From: Ruegeria sp. R14_0 | Lineage (GTDB): Bacteria > Pseudomonadota > Alphaproteobacteria > Rhodobacterales > Rhodobacteraceae | Assembly (NCBI RefSeq): GCF_017743975.1 | Contig: NZ_JAGHRC010000001.1 | Location: 62,001-126,000 of the forward strand | Direction: 5' to 3' | DNA: 64,000 bases | Part shown: positions 9,209-18,150 of the stretch, one piece after another | Numbering within the stretch: position 1 is the stretch's first letter | How the letters are laid out: every line of letters begins with the position of its first letter | Notes under the pieces: generated by a model | The model's input: the letters and a program-made list of their open reading frames with translations, nothing else | Database searches by the model: none | Told to the model about the DNA's origin: nothing | Translations under genes and position numbers: made by a program

Positions 9209-10555
9209 ATGTCCGGACACGGCACGCCTATCCCGATGACCTCGCATCCCTGCGGCCCGCTGACCGGCACGGCTGAGGTGCCCGGCGACAAGTCGATTTC
9301 GCACCGGTCTTTGATCCTGGGCGCGATGGCCGTGGGTGAAACCCGGATTTCGGGCCTGTTGGAAGGCGAAGACGTTCTGGACACCGCCAAGGCCATGCGC
9401 GCCTTCGGGGCCGAGGTCACGGATCACGGCGGCGGTGAATGGACCGTACACGGTGTGGGTGTCGGTGGGTTCGCAGAACCCGATCAGGTGATTGACTGTG
9501 GCAACTCGGGCACTGGTGTGCGGTTGATCATGGGCGCGATGGCGACGTCTCCGATTACAGCGACTTTCACGGGTGATGCCAGCCTGAACAAACGCCCGAT
9601 GGCGCGCGTGACCGATCCGTTGGCACTGTTTGGCACGCAATCGGTGGGCCGCTCTGGTGGTCGTTTGCCGATGACCATTGTCGGCGCAGCCGATCCGACA
9701 CCGGTCCGCTATGAAGTTCCGGTGCCTTCTGCACAGGTGAAATCGGCCGTGCTCTTGGCCGGCCTCAACGCACCGGGCAAAACCGTGGTGATCGAGAAAG
9801 AAGCCACCCGCGACCATTCCGAACGAATGCTGGCGGGTTTTGGTGCTGAGATCACTGTCGAGGATACGGATGATGGCCGCGTTATTACCCTGACCGGACG
9901 CCCCGAGCTGAAACCACAGGTCATTGCCGTTCCGCGCGATCCGTCCAGTGCGGCTTTCCCGGTCTGTGCGGCGCTGGTCACACCCGGATCGGACGTTCTG
10001 GTGCCGGGGATCGGCCTCAACCCAACCCGCGCCGGGTTGTTCACAACGCTGCGCGAGATGGGTGCGGACCTGACTTATGAGAACGAGCGCGAAGAAGGCG
10101 GTGAGCCTGTTGCCGACCTGCGCGCCAAGTACTCGCCCAACATGAAGGGTATCAACGTACCGTCGGAACGCGCGGCGTCGATGATTGACGAATATCCGGT
10201 TCTGTCCGTTGTTGCGGCCAATGCCACTGGCACCACGATGATGGGCGGCGTCAAGGAGCTGCGCGTCAAGGAAAGCGACCGGATCGATGCTATGGCGCGC
10301 GGTCTGCGTGCCAACGGTGTGACCGTGGATGAGGGCGACGAATGGTGGTCGGTCGAAGGGCTGGGCATCGGTAACGTCCCCGGTGGCGGCACCTGCGAGA
10401 GCTTTCTGGATCACCGTATCGCCATGTCTTTCATGGTGATGGGGATGGGTGCAAAATCCCCGGTTTCCGTGGACGACGGCGGTCCGATCGCTACGTCCTT
10501 TCCGATCTTTGAGCCGCTGATGGCATCGCTGGGCGCCAAGGTCGAGCGTACATGA
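9209..10555 (+). CDS. aroA: 3-phosphoshikimate 1-carboxyvinyltransferase (EPSP synthase)
   Basis: Sixth step of the shikimate pathway: joins phosphoenolpyruvate to shikimate 3-phosphate. It has 448 residues and starts with an AGGAG 8 nt ahead of the ATG. The substrate-binding [16 protein letters not shown] lies near residue 27, [14 protein letters not shown] near residue 100 and LRVKESDRI near residue 350. The region after GNSGT reads [13 protein letters not shown], with Ala at the position often linked to the class II, glyphosate-tolerant enzymes of alphaproteobacteria; that assignment is from memory of the family. The stop overlaps the cmk start (ATGA). Confidence 0.96.
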   Translation: MSGHGTPIPMTSHPCGPLTGTAEVPGDKSISHRSLILGAMAVGETRISGLLEGEDVLDTAKAMRAFGAEVTDHGGGEWTVHGVGVGGFAEPDQVIDCGNSGTGVRLIMGAMATSPITATFTGDASLNKRPMARVTDPLALFGTQSVGRSGGRLPMTIVGAADPTPVRYEVPVPSAQVKSAVLLAGLNAPGKTVVIEKEATRDHSERMLAGFGAEITVEDTDDGRVITLTGRPELKPQVIAVPRDPSSAAFPVCAALVTPGSDVLVPGIGLNPTRAGLFTTLREMGADLTYENEREEGGEPVADLRAKYSPNMKGINVPSERAASMIDEYPVLSVVAANATGTTMMGGVKELRVKESDRIDAMARGLRANGVTVDEGDEWWSVEGLGIGNVPGGGTCESFLDHRIAMSFMVMGMGAKSPVSVDDGGPIATSFPIFEPLMASLGAKVERT

Positions 10556-11169
10556 GCTTTACGGTCGCCATTGATGGCCCCGCCGCTGCAGGCAAGGGCA
10601 CGATCTCGAAAGCGGTCGCTACCAAATTCGGGTTCGCCCATTTGGATACGGGCCTGCTGTACCGGGCTGTCGGGCGCCGAACGCTACAAGGTATGGAACC
10701 CATCGCGGGGGCGCAGGCACTTACGGCAGAAGAGTTGGAGCAGGGCGATCTTCGTACAGCCGAGATTGCTCAGGCGGCCTCAAAAGTCGCTGTTATCCCC
10801 GAGGTCCGGGCCGCTTTGGTCGATTTCCAGCGGGCCTTTGCCCGCCGAACCGGGGGCGCAGTGCTGGATGGTCGCGACATCGGTACGGTAATTTGCCCCG
10901 AGGCCGAGGTGAAGTTGTTTGTCACCGCCAGCCCCGAGGTTCGGGCCGAAAGGCGTTTCCTTGAGCTGAAAGCCAAGGGTAGTGATGTCACCCGCGATCA
11001 GGTGCTGTCGGATGTCAAAGAGCGCGACGCACGCGACGCGGATCGCAGCACGGCCCCTATGAAACCGGCAGCGGATGCCGTTTTGCTGGATACATCGGAC
11101 CTGAGCATCGAAGACGCTTTGGCAAAAGCGGTTGAGATCATCGAAAAATCACGGCCCGCAAAGCCTTAG
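10552..11169 (+). CDS. cmk: Cytidylate kinase
   Basis: Phosphorylates CMP and dCMP. 205 residues, with the P-loop [17 protein letters not shown] at the N-terminus, [11 protein letters not shown] near residue 28, [12 protein letters not shown] near residue 104 and [13 protein letters not shown] near residue 162. It is translationally coupled to aroA by ATGA. In many alphaproteobacteria cmk is followed directly by rpsA and ihfB; here about 5 kb of other genes lie between. A GC-rich hairpin (GGCCCGC / GCGGGCC) spans its stop codon, but no T tract follows. Confidence 0.96.
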   Translation: MSFTVAIDGPAAAGKGTISKAVATKFGFAHLDTGLLYRAVGRRTLQGMEPIAGAQALTAEELEQGDLRTAEIAQAASKVAVIPEVRAALVDFQRAFARRTGGAVLDGRDIGTVICPEAEVKLFVTASPEVRAERRFLELKAKGSDVTRDQVLSDVKERDARDADRSTAPMKPAADAVLLDTSDLSIEDALAKAVEIIEKSRPAKP

Positions 11170-11193
11170 TTTCGCGGGCCTTCGAGTGCCAGC

Positions 11194-11321
11194 TTAGTGC
11201 TCACTGATCGCAATGCCCTTGATCTTTGCCCACTGGTCGTCAGCCGTTTTGGACGTGCTGTCATGGGTGGCGGAGCCTACTGCAAGGTTGCAATGAGTGT
11301 GCTCAGAACAAAAGATTTCAT
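11194..11321 (-). pseudogene. Possible frameshifted small secreted-protein gene
   Basis: On the minus strand an ATG at 11321 opens MKSFVLSTLIATLQ and then hits TAG. Skipping to the next frame at that point continues as VGSATHDSTSKTADDQWAKI and on to KGIAISEH and a TAA at 11194-11196. The spliced product reads like a signal peptide (MKSFVLSTLIATLAVGSA) with a 25-residue polar tail, and the 128-nt length is exactly one base short of 43 codons. This fits loss of one G in a real small gene, or a sequencing error. I know no family for it and the ribosome site is poor, so it could be chance. Confidence 0.35.
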
Positions 11322-11400
11322 GGCGTGTTTTCTGTCCGGTTTAGTAGCCGGCCAGCAGGTTTGCCCGCCGCTGACACAAAGCTAAGATCAAGGTTCTGAA

Positions 11401-11442
11401 CGAGCGATCGCGGGAAGCCCAAAGTGTCTTGCAGATCGCTCG
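11401..11442. repeat. 9-bp perfect inverted repeat in a 370-bp gene-free stretch
   Basis: CGAGCGATC (11401-11409) and GATCGCTCG (11434-11442) are perfect inverted copies around a 24-nt loop. They lie in the gene-poor stretch 11170-11540 between cmk and a periplasmic unknown. Apart from this and the broken minus-strand gene at 11194-11321, I see nothing convincing in that stretch. It may be a hairpin or a protein-binding site. Confidence 0.4.
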
Positions 11443-11540
11443 AAGCTGCGAGCAACTTGGCCTTGCTGTTCACCAAGCTGTGTTTGGTCAGGTCTGCGGT
11501 GGGTCCCTATTGTTGATCCATAGCCTGCAGGAGCGATGCC

Positions 11541-12065
11541 ATGATCAGACTAGCCCTATTGATGATTTTTCTTGCCGTCAGCGCGATGGCGCAAGAGGCG
11601 GCAGAACCAGAACCGCCAATGACATATGAGCGGTTGGGAAAGATCATCTTTGCGCTTGATCCCGAAGCTCAGCCTTTTGGACCGGGGTTCGAACTGAAGG
11701 TAGGCGATGTAACCGTGCTGGTCGTAACCGATACCAACGCTGACCGAATGCGTGCGATGGTTGCAATCCGAAATGCCGAGGGTCTGTCGCCCGACGACCT
11801 GCAGCGCATGATGCAGGCGAATTTCGACAGTACGCTGGATGCACGTTACGCGCTTGCCAATGGCACATTGTGGGCGGCGTTCATTCACCCGCTGTCGCGA
11901 TTGAACAAAGAGCAGTTGATCTCGGGGCTGGCTCAGACGGTGAATATCGCCAACACCTATGGCACGCTCTACACCGGCGGCGCGGCGGAATTCGGTGGAG
12001 GCGACAGTCAGGACCTTCAACGTGCGTTGATCGAAGAGCTTTTGAAGAAAGGCGAAGAGATCTGA
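11541..12065 (+). CDS. Periplasmic protein of unknown function (signal peptide, YbjN/CesT-like fold possible)
   Basis: 174 residues starting MIRLALLMIFLAVSAMAQEA, a clean signal peptide probably cut after AMA. The mature protein has an alternating strand/helix pattern (FELKVGDVTVLVVTD, then MRAMVAIRNAEGLSPDDLQ, then a C-terminal helix LQRALIEELLKKGEEI). This resembles the YbjN / type III chaperone-like fold, in which small alpha/beta domains dimerise, but I cannot confirm membership, and an exported protein would not be a classical secretion chaperone. An AGGAG lies about 9 nt before the ATG. It is the first intact gene of the segment separating cmk from rpsA and is co-directional with the halogenase gene 176 nt downstream. 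Confidence 0.6.
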   Translation: MIRLALLMIFLAVSAMAQEAAEPEPPMTYERLGKIIFALDPEAQPFGPGFELKVGDVTVLVVTDTNADRMRAMVAIRNAEGLSPDDLQRMMQANFDSTLDARYALANGTLWAAFIHPLSRLNKEQLISGLAQTVNIANTYGTLYTGGAAEFGGGDSQDLQRALIEELLKKGEEI

Positions 12066-12241
12066 TTGCCGCCGTTAGGCGCGCTTTTCCTGATCGCACA
12101 AAAGTTGCCCCTTTATAGGCCCTAGCTGGATGCTGGAAAGCTGATATAGTCGCTGACACGCCAAGAGGGAAAGCTGAACAGACCCCAAAGAAAAAGGGGC
12201 AGGCAGCTACAAAATTCCCCGAGCCAACAGGGACCGAAATT

Positions 12242-13927
12242 ATGAATAATCGTCTGAGCAAGATCACCATCGTCGGTGGTGGAACGGCGGGTTGGATGAC
12301 CGCGCTGATCCTCGAAATGGTGTTGTCACGTACGTCCGCGCCCAAGGATCGCCCGCGCATCTGCCTGATCGAAAGCCCCAACATCTCGACCGTAGGGGTT
12401 GGTGAAGCCACAGTTCCACGCATGCCGGTTACGTTACGCCAGGCGGGGATTTCCGAGCGCGACTTTTTCCGGGAAACCAATGCGTCATTCAAACTGGGTG
12501 TGAAGTTCTGCAATTGGAACAAGGACGCCAAGGGCGACCGCATTGATTATGTAAACCCGTTTGCTCACGGCCAGTTGTTGGAAGGGTTGGAAAGCGCCGA
12601 GTACTTCCTGCGGTTCGGTAATGGGGACCGGGATTTCACGCAGTCTATATCGCCCCATGACGATCTGGCCCGCCTGTGTAAGGGCGCACGCCAGTTGGGT
12701 CAGCCCGAGTTCGAGCAGCGGTTTGGCTATGCCTATCATCTGGATGCAGTGAAGTTCGCTGGCATGCTGACCAAGGTCTGTACCAAGCGTGGCGTCGAGC
12801 ATATTCAGGACGAGGTACAATCTGTCGAGTTGGATGAGCAGGGTAACGTCAGTCACCTGATGCTGGAGCGCAAAGGCCGCCATGATGTCGAGATGGTCGT
12901 GGATTGCACCGGCTTCCGCGGGCTGATCATCAATCAGGCGCTGGGCGAGCCGTTCATGGATTACTCGGACTATCTGCCCAACGACCGCGCCATGGCGTTG
13001 CAGATCGAACACCCGGACCCAGAGAAGATCGAAAGCGTCACACGCTCGACCGCCCTTGGGGCTGGTTGGACGTGGCGGGTGCCGCTCTATAACCGGGTAG
13101 GCACGGGTTACGTGTATTCATCGGCGCATAGGACGGATGATCAGGCTGCGGATGAATACCTCGAATGGCTAGGCGACAGTGGCAAAGGCCTGACGCCGAG
13201 GGTGATCCCGATGCGGGTAGGACGCGTGCGCCATGCCTGGGTCAAGAACTGCGTTGCCATAGGGTTGTCCGGCGGTTTCATTGAGCCGCTTGAAAGTACC
13301 GCGATCCACATGATCGACCACGCGGTGCGCTGGTTCGCCGAGCATCTGCCGACCAAAGACATCGAGCCTGCCTTGCGGGCCAGATACAACCGGCAGATGG
13401 ACAAGCTTTATGATGAGGTTCTGGACTTTATCTGTCTGCACTATCGGCTGGGTAACCGCACCGACGACCAATACTGGATCGATGCCCGCACTGAGATGAA
13501 GATACCGGACCGGCTGGCCGAGAACCTTGAGCTGTGGCAGCACCGCTTGCCGATGGAACACGATATCGAGTTCGCAACGCTGTTCAATTTCCGTGTCTAC
13601 CAGACGGTGCTGCTGGGCAAACAGGTCTACGACACGGGCTACGGCGAGGGCATCCGCGACCGTTTGCGGCCCCTTAAAAAGCCGATCTGGTTCCAGTGGT
13701 GGAAAGGCGCCAAGATAGACCTTGCGCAGATCCTCAAATCCATGCCGGATCACAAAACGCTGTTGCGAGATATTCGGGGAGAGTTGGAGCGGCCAGCATT
13801 TGGCAAGACTCAGGTCGCACAGCCGACGGTGGCAATGCCGGGCACCGCTCCGGCACCTGTGATGGTCCAGAACATGCCCAACTTTGCCGAAATCCAAAGC
13901 GGTTCCAAGGATTTGCAGTTGTTTTAA
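12242..13927 (+). CDS. Flavin-dependent tryptophan-halogenase family protein
   Basis: FAD-binding protein of the tryptophan halogenase family (PF04820), 561 residues. The N-terminal dinucleotide motif is IVGGGTAGWMTAL. Lys84 in FKLGVKF corresponds to the catalytic lysine that carries the chloramine-like intermediate (Lys79 in PrnA). Trp276 and Trp278 in GWTWRVPL give the WxWx(I/V)P signature that separates halogenases from monooxygenases. FIEPLESTAIHMI holds the conserved glutamate near the substrate. Family enzymes use FADH2, O2 and halide to chlorinate or brominate indoles or other substrates; the substrate here is unknown. No flavin reductase, peptide synthetase or other biosynthetic gene is adjacent, only a convergent sulfatase and the upstream periplasmic unknown. 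The C-terminal 60 residues are Pro/Ala-rich and likely disordered. Confidence 0.88.
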   Translation: MNNRLSKITIVGGGTAGWMTALILEMVLSRTSAPKDRPRICLIESPNISTVGVGEATVPRMPVTLRQAGISERDFFRETNASFKLGVKFCNWNKDAKGDRIDYVNPFAHGQLLEGLESAEYFLRFGNGDRDFTQSISPHDDLARLCKGARQLGQPEFEQRFGYAYHLDAVKFAGMLTKVCTKRGVEHIQDEVQSVELDEQGNVSHLMLERKGRHDVEMVVDCTGFRGLIINQALGEPFMDYSDYLPNDRAMALQIEHPDPEKIESVTRSTALGAGWTWRVPLYNRVGTGYVYSSAHRTDDQAADEYLEWLGDSGKGLTPRVIPMRVGRVRHAWVKNCVAIGLSGGFIEPLESTAIHMIDHAVRWFAEHLPTKDIEPALRARYNRQMDKLYDEVLDFICLHYRLGNRTDDQYWIDARTEMKIPDRLAENLELWQHRLPMEHDIEFATLFNFRVYQTVLLGKQVYDTGYGEGIRDRLRPLKKPIWFQWWKGAKIDLAQILKSMPDHKTLLRDIRGELERPAFGKTQVAQPTVAMPGTAPAPVMVQNMPNFAEIQSGSKDLQLF

Positions 13928-13985
13928 GAACTGTGGGGGCTCTGCGTTGGTGGGGCCGTCACGCAACCAAAGCGCAGAATCTGAG

Positions 13986-15461
13986 CTACAGCGCTGGTCC
14001 TTCACTTAACTTTTCCTGCTCGGACGGCGTAGGCGTGTGATTGAACACAAATGCCGTTCGACAGGCTTCTTCTCCGCCCAACTCCTCGATCTTCTTGCGC
14101 TGATCGGCAAAGGCGCGGGAGTTGACTTCTTCGGGGTCGCAGATTTCACGCAGCCGTCTTTCTCCTTCGATCAATGCCGACTGAACGTGCGGGTCATTCG
14201 CCCGGTCCACCGCGCGATTGATTTGCTCATGCGGGTCGGTTGACAGGTCGAACAGTTGCGGCGGCTGGCCCACATAGTAGACGTATTTCCAATTGCCCCA
14301 TCGCACCATAAAGCTGCCGGTTTTAGAGCCGCCATCATGGTATTCGCTAAACCCTGTTCGATTTGGATCGTTCGGCGCATTGGCAAGATCAATCAGAGAC
14401 TGGCCAGGCTGCCCGGTATTGCCATCGTCATCAGGCACGCCGCAAACATCCCGCGCCGTCGCCGCGATGTCGGTTAGGTTTGTGCACGTTGCGACCCGGT
14501 GCCCGGCAGGAATGCCCGGACCGGCGATGATCATGGGAACACCTGCACTGGCCTCATACATGACCTGCTTGGTCCAGAACCCCTGATCGCCCATCATGTC
14601 GCCGTGGTCCGAGACATAGACGACAACGGTATTCTCGGCCTGTCCGCTGTCTTTCAAAGCCTTCACTATGCGCCCCACACAATCGTCCATCAGTGATGTC
14701 AGACCATAATATGCGGCCTTGGCCTTTCGCATTTTCTGTTCGTCGAAGTAGTCGTCATAGTTGAAGAAACCTGCGATATTGCGCAGCTCTTCATGATCGG
14801 GCAACCCTTGGCCGTACCCGACCGGCAGATCCATCAGAGCAGGATCGTAGAGGTCATACCATTCCTTGGGGCAGGTCAGTGGGTAGTGCGGGCTGACCAG
14901 TGAAACGAACGCCGCCCAGGGTTGGTTTTTACGCGCAGGATCGGTCAGCCAGGTCTCGGATGCCGCGGTAATATCCAGATCGTAATCGGTATAGGTGCTG
15001 GGCCCGACACCTACATCCCCGGCCAGCTCGGACGCCGAATCGTAGGCCGGAGGGTTTTCTCGCAATAGGCCCACGGCCCAGCCAACACCGCCGACCACAT
15101 GCATCGGCAGGACTTCCTGAGAGAAACCGTTGTCGTCTTTAGCGGACCGAAAGTGCAGTTTTCCAATGGAAACCACTTCGCGTCCAGCATCGCGCAATTG
15201 CCGCATCCAACTGCGCGGATGCCCATTGTACGGCGTCGCGCTGTCCCAGTTTCCCGTTTTGTGAACCCACTCACCGGTCGCCAGTGCAGCACGTGTGGGC
15301 ACACACATGGGTGAAGGCGTGTAGGCGGATTGAAACAGCGTGCCACGTTCCGCCAATGCATCCAGGTGGGGCGTCTTGACGATGGGATGACCAGCGCATC
15401 CCATCGCGTCTTTGCGGTGTTCGTCGGATATGATGACGAGAAAGTTCAGGTGCTGGCTCAT
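13986..15461 (-). CDS. Sulfatase family hydrolase (formylglycine-dependent, Cys type)
   Basis: Alkaline-phosphatase-superfamily sulfatase of 491 residues starting MSQHLNFLVIISDEHRKD, with an AGGA just upstream. The maturation motif CxPxR is present as PMCVPTRAALATG near residue 55, the Cys being converted to formylglycine by a maturase that is not encoded here. Metal ligands appear in ISDEH near residue 12 and in YVSDHGDMMGDQG, typical of arylsulfatases, choline-sulfatases and phosphonate monoesterases. There is no signal peptide, so it is probably cytoplasmic, as for choline-O-sulfatase-like members. The gene is convergent to the halogenase gene (58 nt between stops) and monocistronic. The substrate cannot be assigned. 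Confidence 0.85.
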   Translation of the reverse strand: MSQHLNFLVIISDEHRKDAMGCAGHPIVKTPHLDALAERGTLFQSAYTPSPMCVPTRAALATGEWVHKTGNWDSATPYNGHPRSWMRQLRDAGREVVSIGKLHFRSAKDDNGFSQEVLPMHVVGGVGWAVGLLRENPPAYDSASELAGDVGVGPSTYTDYDLDITAASETWLTDPARKNQPWAAFVSLVSPHYPLTCPKEWYDLYDPALMDLPVGYGQGLPDHEELRNIAGFFNYDDYFDEQKMRKAKAAYYGLTSLMDDCVGRIVKALKDSGQAENTVVVYVSDHGDMMGDQGFWTKQVMYEASAGVPMIIAGPGIPAGHRVATCTNLTDIAATARDVCGVPDDDGNTGQPGQSLIDLANAPNDPNRTGFSEYHDGGSKTGSFMVRWGNWKYVYYVGQPPQLFDLSTDPHEQINRAVDRANDPHVQSALIEGERRLREICDPEEVNSRAFADQRKKIEELGGEEACRTAFVFNHTPTPSEQEKLSEGPAL

Positions 15462-15677
15462 AGGGTCCTCCGGCTTTGCGTAAGCCTCGCTGTCTGGGAA
15501 GGGATTGCTGTTCGAAACGCGACATTCGCCAAAAAACTGACCGATATCGCGCAGGAGTTCGGGTTGCGTGCCTAATTTCGACAATGTAATAATATAGCAA
15601 AATTTCCGAGCGACCATGACGACCCATATCCACACCGAACAAGGCAGGTTCATGCGCCAAAATGACCGGAGCGCGCG

Positions 15678-15947
15678 ATGACCAACCGCACAAAGAACCG
15701 AAACCTGCGCACCCAGATCAAGCGCCGTCGGCGTGCGGGATCGCCGATGCAGGCATACGACGCACTGCCCGCCGAGTTGCGGCGCTGGTTGGCTTCGGCG
15801 TGTCTGCCGTGGAGCCCGGCCTCGGCCCTGCGGATTTGGGATAAGGTGGGGGGCGCGCGTGATCCCGACACGGCCTATTCCCGCCTAAACGCGATTGAGC
15901 AGTCGATGCTGCAACGCGATGCACATGTTTGGGAGACGGCGCGCTAA
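15678..15947 (+). CDS. DUF6525-like small basic protein
   Basis: 89 residues, with a strongly basic N-terminus (KNRNLRTQIKRRRRAG) followed by PMQAYDALPAELRRWLASA, LPWSPASALRIWDK and a short acidic helix. This pattern is the small roseobacter family I recall as DUF6525, whose function is unknown. The basic head could bind nucleic acid, but that is only inference. It is divergent from the sulfatase gene (216 nt between starts) and followed by an intrinsic terminator. Confidence 0.7.
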   Translation: MTNRTKNRNLRTQIKRRRRAGSPMQAYDALPAELRRWLASACLPWSPASALRIWDKVGGARDPDTAYSRLNAIEQSMLQRDAHVWETAR

Positions 15948-16065
15948 CCCCAAAGACCGCCGAACCCCTGTGTTTCAGGGCTTTCCACTTGCACCTGCTG
16001 GGGAATCCGCATATACGCGCGCTGTCGATACAAGGGCGGTCAACGTCCGGATGACGTTTCTGAGC

Positions 16066-16098
16066 AGGGCCGGGTTACCTCGGCCCTTTGTGTTTGTT
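16066..16098 (+). terminator. Intrinsic terminator after the DUF6525-like gene
   Basis: AGGGCCG (16066-16072) pairs with CGGCCCT (16081-16087) across an 8-nt loop and is followed by a T-rich run TTTGTGTTTGTTTG. It isolates rpsA transcription from the upstream gene. Confidence 0.7.
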
Positions 16099-16202
16099 TG
16101 CTCAGGGGCGCACCGGGTCACGCCTGAAGACATCATGAAACAAGACCGGCGGAGACAACCGCTCGGCCAGCAAAAACGTTATGTAAAGGAAAACAACGCC
16201 AC

Positions 16203-17879
16203 ATGGCTAACGCATCCATGGAGGAATTCGAAGCCCTCCTGAATGAAAGCTTCGAAATGGACACGCCCGAAGAGGGTTCTGTTGTCAAAGGCAAGGTTCT
16301 GGCGATCGAAGCCGGCCAAGCCATCATCGACGTCGGCTACAAAATGGAAGGCCGCGTTGATCTGAAAGAATTCGCAAATCCCGGCGAAGCCCCTGAAATC
16401 GCTGTAGGCGACGAGGTCGAAGTATACCTGCGCGCCGCAGAAAACGCCCGTGGCGAAGCCGTCATCTCGCGTGAGATGGCCCGCCGTGAAGAGGCATGGG
16501 ACCGTCTGGAAAAAGCATATGCCGACGACCAGCGCGTCGAAGGTGCAATCTTTGGTCGCGTCAAAGGTGGCTTCACCGTCGATCTGGGTGGCGCAGTTGC
16601 GTTCCTGCCCGGCTCGCAGGTTGACGTTCGCCCCGTGCGCGACGCTGGCCCGCTGATGGGTCTGAAGCAGCCGTTCCAGATCCTGAAAATGGACCGCCGC
16701 CGTGGCAACATCGTTGTATCGCGTCGCGCAATTCTGGAAGAATCGCGTGCCGAACAGCGTGCCGAAGTTATCGGCAACCTGTCCGAAGGTCAGACCGTCG
16801 AGGGTGTTGTCAAGAACATCACCGAATACGGTGCATTCGTTGACCTGGGCGGCGTTGACGGCCTGCTGCACGTCACCGACATGGCATGGCGTCGTGTGAA
16901 CCACCCATCCGAGATCCTGACGATCGGCGAAACCATCAAGGTTCAGGTCATCAAGATCAACAAAGAAACCCACCGCATCAGTCTGGGCATGAAGCAGTTG
17001 CAGGAAGATCCGTGGGATCTTGTTGCTGCCAAGTACCCGCTGGGCTCGGTCCATCAGGGTCGCGTCACCAACATCACCGACTACGGCGCGTTCGTCGAGC
17101 TGGAAGCCGGTGTCGAAGGTCTGGTGCACGTGTCCGAGATGTCCTGGACCAAGAAAAACGTCCACCCCGGCAAGATCGTTTCGACCAGCCAGGAAGTCGA
17201 CGTCATGGTTCTGGAAATCGACGGCGCCAAGCGTCGCGTGTCTCTGGGCCTGAAGCAGACTCAGCGCAACCCATGGGAAGTGTTTGCAGAAACCCACCCC
17301 GAGGGCACCGAGGTCGAAGGCGAAGTCAAGAACATCACCGAATTCGGTCTGTTCATTGGCCTCGAAGGCGACATCGACGGCATGGTTCACCTGTCCGACT
17401 TGTCCTGGGACGAGCGTGGCGAAGATGCGATCCAGAACTACCGCAAAGGCGACATGGTTTCGGCCGTTGTCTCGGAAGTTGACGTGGAAAAAGAGCGTAT
17501 CTCGCTGTCGATCAAAGCCCTGGGCGGTGACAAGTTCGCCGAAGCAGTGGGCGGCGTGAAGCGTGGCTCGGTCATCACTGTCGAAGTCACCGCGATCGAA
17601 GATGGCGGCATCGAGGTCGAGTACGAAGGCATGAAGTCGTTCATCCGTCGTTCCGACCTGTCGCGTGACCGTGCCGAACAGCGCCCCGAGCGTTTCTCGG
17701 TCGGTGACAAGGTCGACGTCCGCGTCACCAACGTCGACAGCAAAACCCGCCGTCTGGGTCTGTCGATCAAGGCACGCGAGATCGCCGAAGAGAAAGAGGC
17801 CGTGGAACAGTACGGTTCGTCGGACTCGGGCGCATCGCTGGGCGATATCTTGGGTGCAGCGCTGAAATCGGGCGACTAA
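16203..17879 (+). CDS. rpsA: 30S ribosomal protein S1
   Basis: RNA-binding ribosomal protein that helps mRNA dock on the 30S subunit. 558 residues with six S1 OB-fold repeats; strong family signatures include VKNITEYGAFVDLGGVDGLLHVTDMAW (second copy of the ITxYGAFV motif at about residue 285) and LSWDERGEDA. The start MANASMEEFEALLNESF follows an AAGGA. The codon use is strongly biased, as expected for high expression. A good terminator follows. In related genomes it follows cmk directly; here an accessory segment intervenes and rpsA has its own leader and an upstream terminator. Confidence 0.98.
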   Translation: MANASMEEFEALLNESFEMDTPEEGSVVKGKVLAIEAGQAIIDVGYKMEGRVDLKEFANPGEAPEIAVGDEVEVYLRAAENARGEAVISREMARREEAWDRLEKAYADDQRVEGAIFGRVKGGFTVDLGGAVAFLPGSQVDVRPVRDAGPLMGLKQPFQILKMDRRRGNIVVSRRAILEESRAEQRAEVIGNLSEGQTVEGVVKNITEYGAFVDLGGVDGLLHVTDMAWRRVNHPSEILTIGETIKVQVIKINKETHRISLGMKQLQEDPWDLVAAKYPLGSVHQGRVTNITDYGAFVELEAGVEGLVHVSEMSWTKKNVHPGKIVSTSQEVDVMVLEIDGAKRRVSLGLKQTQRNPWEVFAETHPEGTEVEGEVKNITEFGLFIGLEGDIDGMVHLSDLSWDERGEDAIQNYRKGDMVSAVVSEVDVEKERISLSIKALGGDKFAEAVGGVKRGSVITVEVTAIEDGGIEVEYEGMKSFIRRSDLSRDRAEQRPERFSVGDKVDVRVTNVDSKTRRLGLSIKAREIAEEKEAVEQYGSSDSGASLGDILGAALKSGD

Positions 17880-17907
17880 GTCCGAGGCGCATCCTAAAGA
17901 CGAATTT

Positions 17908-17939
17908 CGGCCTCGCACGCATGTGCGGGGCCGTTTTTG
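17908..17939 (+). terminator. Intrinsic terminator of rpsA
   Basis: CGGCCTCGCAC (17908-17918) pairs with GTGCGGGGCCG (17923-17933) with one G-U wobble and the tetraloop GCAT, followed by TTTTTGTT. It lies 28 nt after the rpsA stop. Confidence 0.93.
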
Positions 17940-17944
17940 TTGCG

Positions 17945-17957
17945 AATCAACACCTTC
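17945..17957 (+). promoter_or_regulatory. IHF-like binding site upstream of ihfB
   Basis: AATCAACACCTTC matches the IHF consensus WATCAANNNNTTR at 12 of 13 positions (only the last base differs) and is followed by an A/T-rich stretch. It lies about 195 nt before the ihfB start, in a 270-nt intergenic region that also holds a possible -10 hexamer TATACT at 18096. Autoregulation by IHF is known in E. coli; here it is only suggested by the sequence. Confidence 0.3.
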
Positions 17958-18150
17958 CAAAATTTGGGTTTGTTCCGGGAGTCGCTTATGCTTTTGGAGC
18001 AGAATCCGCCGGATCAAGCAAAAAATCGCCCGACTTCGCAGCAAAATGAAGGCATTGCGCCTCGAGTAAACGTTCCCCCGATCACGGTTTTTTCCTATAC
18101 TGCCCAGAACACTAGACATGGTTAACCGGTCGCCTGGGAGGGTAACGCAT

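Noticed and set aside
11541-12065. Type III secretion chaperone for the small periplasmic protein
   Set aside because: The fold resemblance is only general; a signal peptide argues against a cytosolic chaperone and no secretion genes are near.
15895-16242. A 115-codon plus-strand frame overlapping the DUF6525-like gene end and the rpsA start
   Set aside because: It overlaps two supported genes, crosses a terminator hairpin and shows no family resemblance.
16179-18119. A 646-codon open frame opposite rpsA
   Set aside because: Entirely antisense to rpsA, whose extreme codon bias explains it; the product has no known domain.
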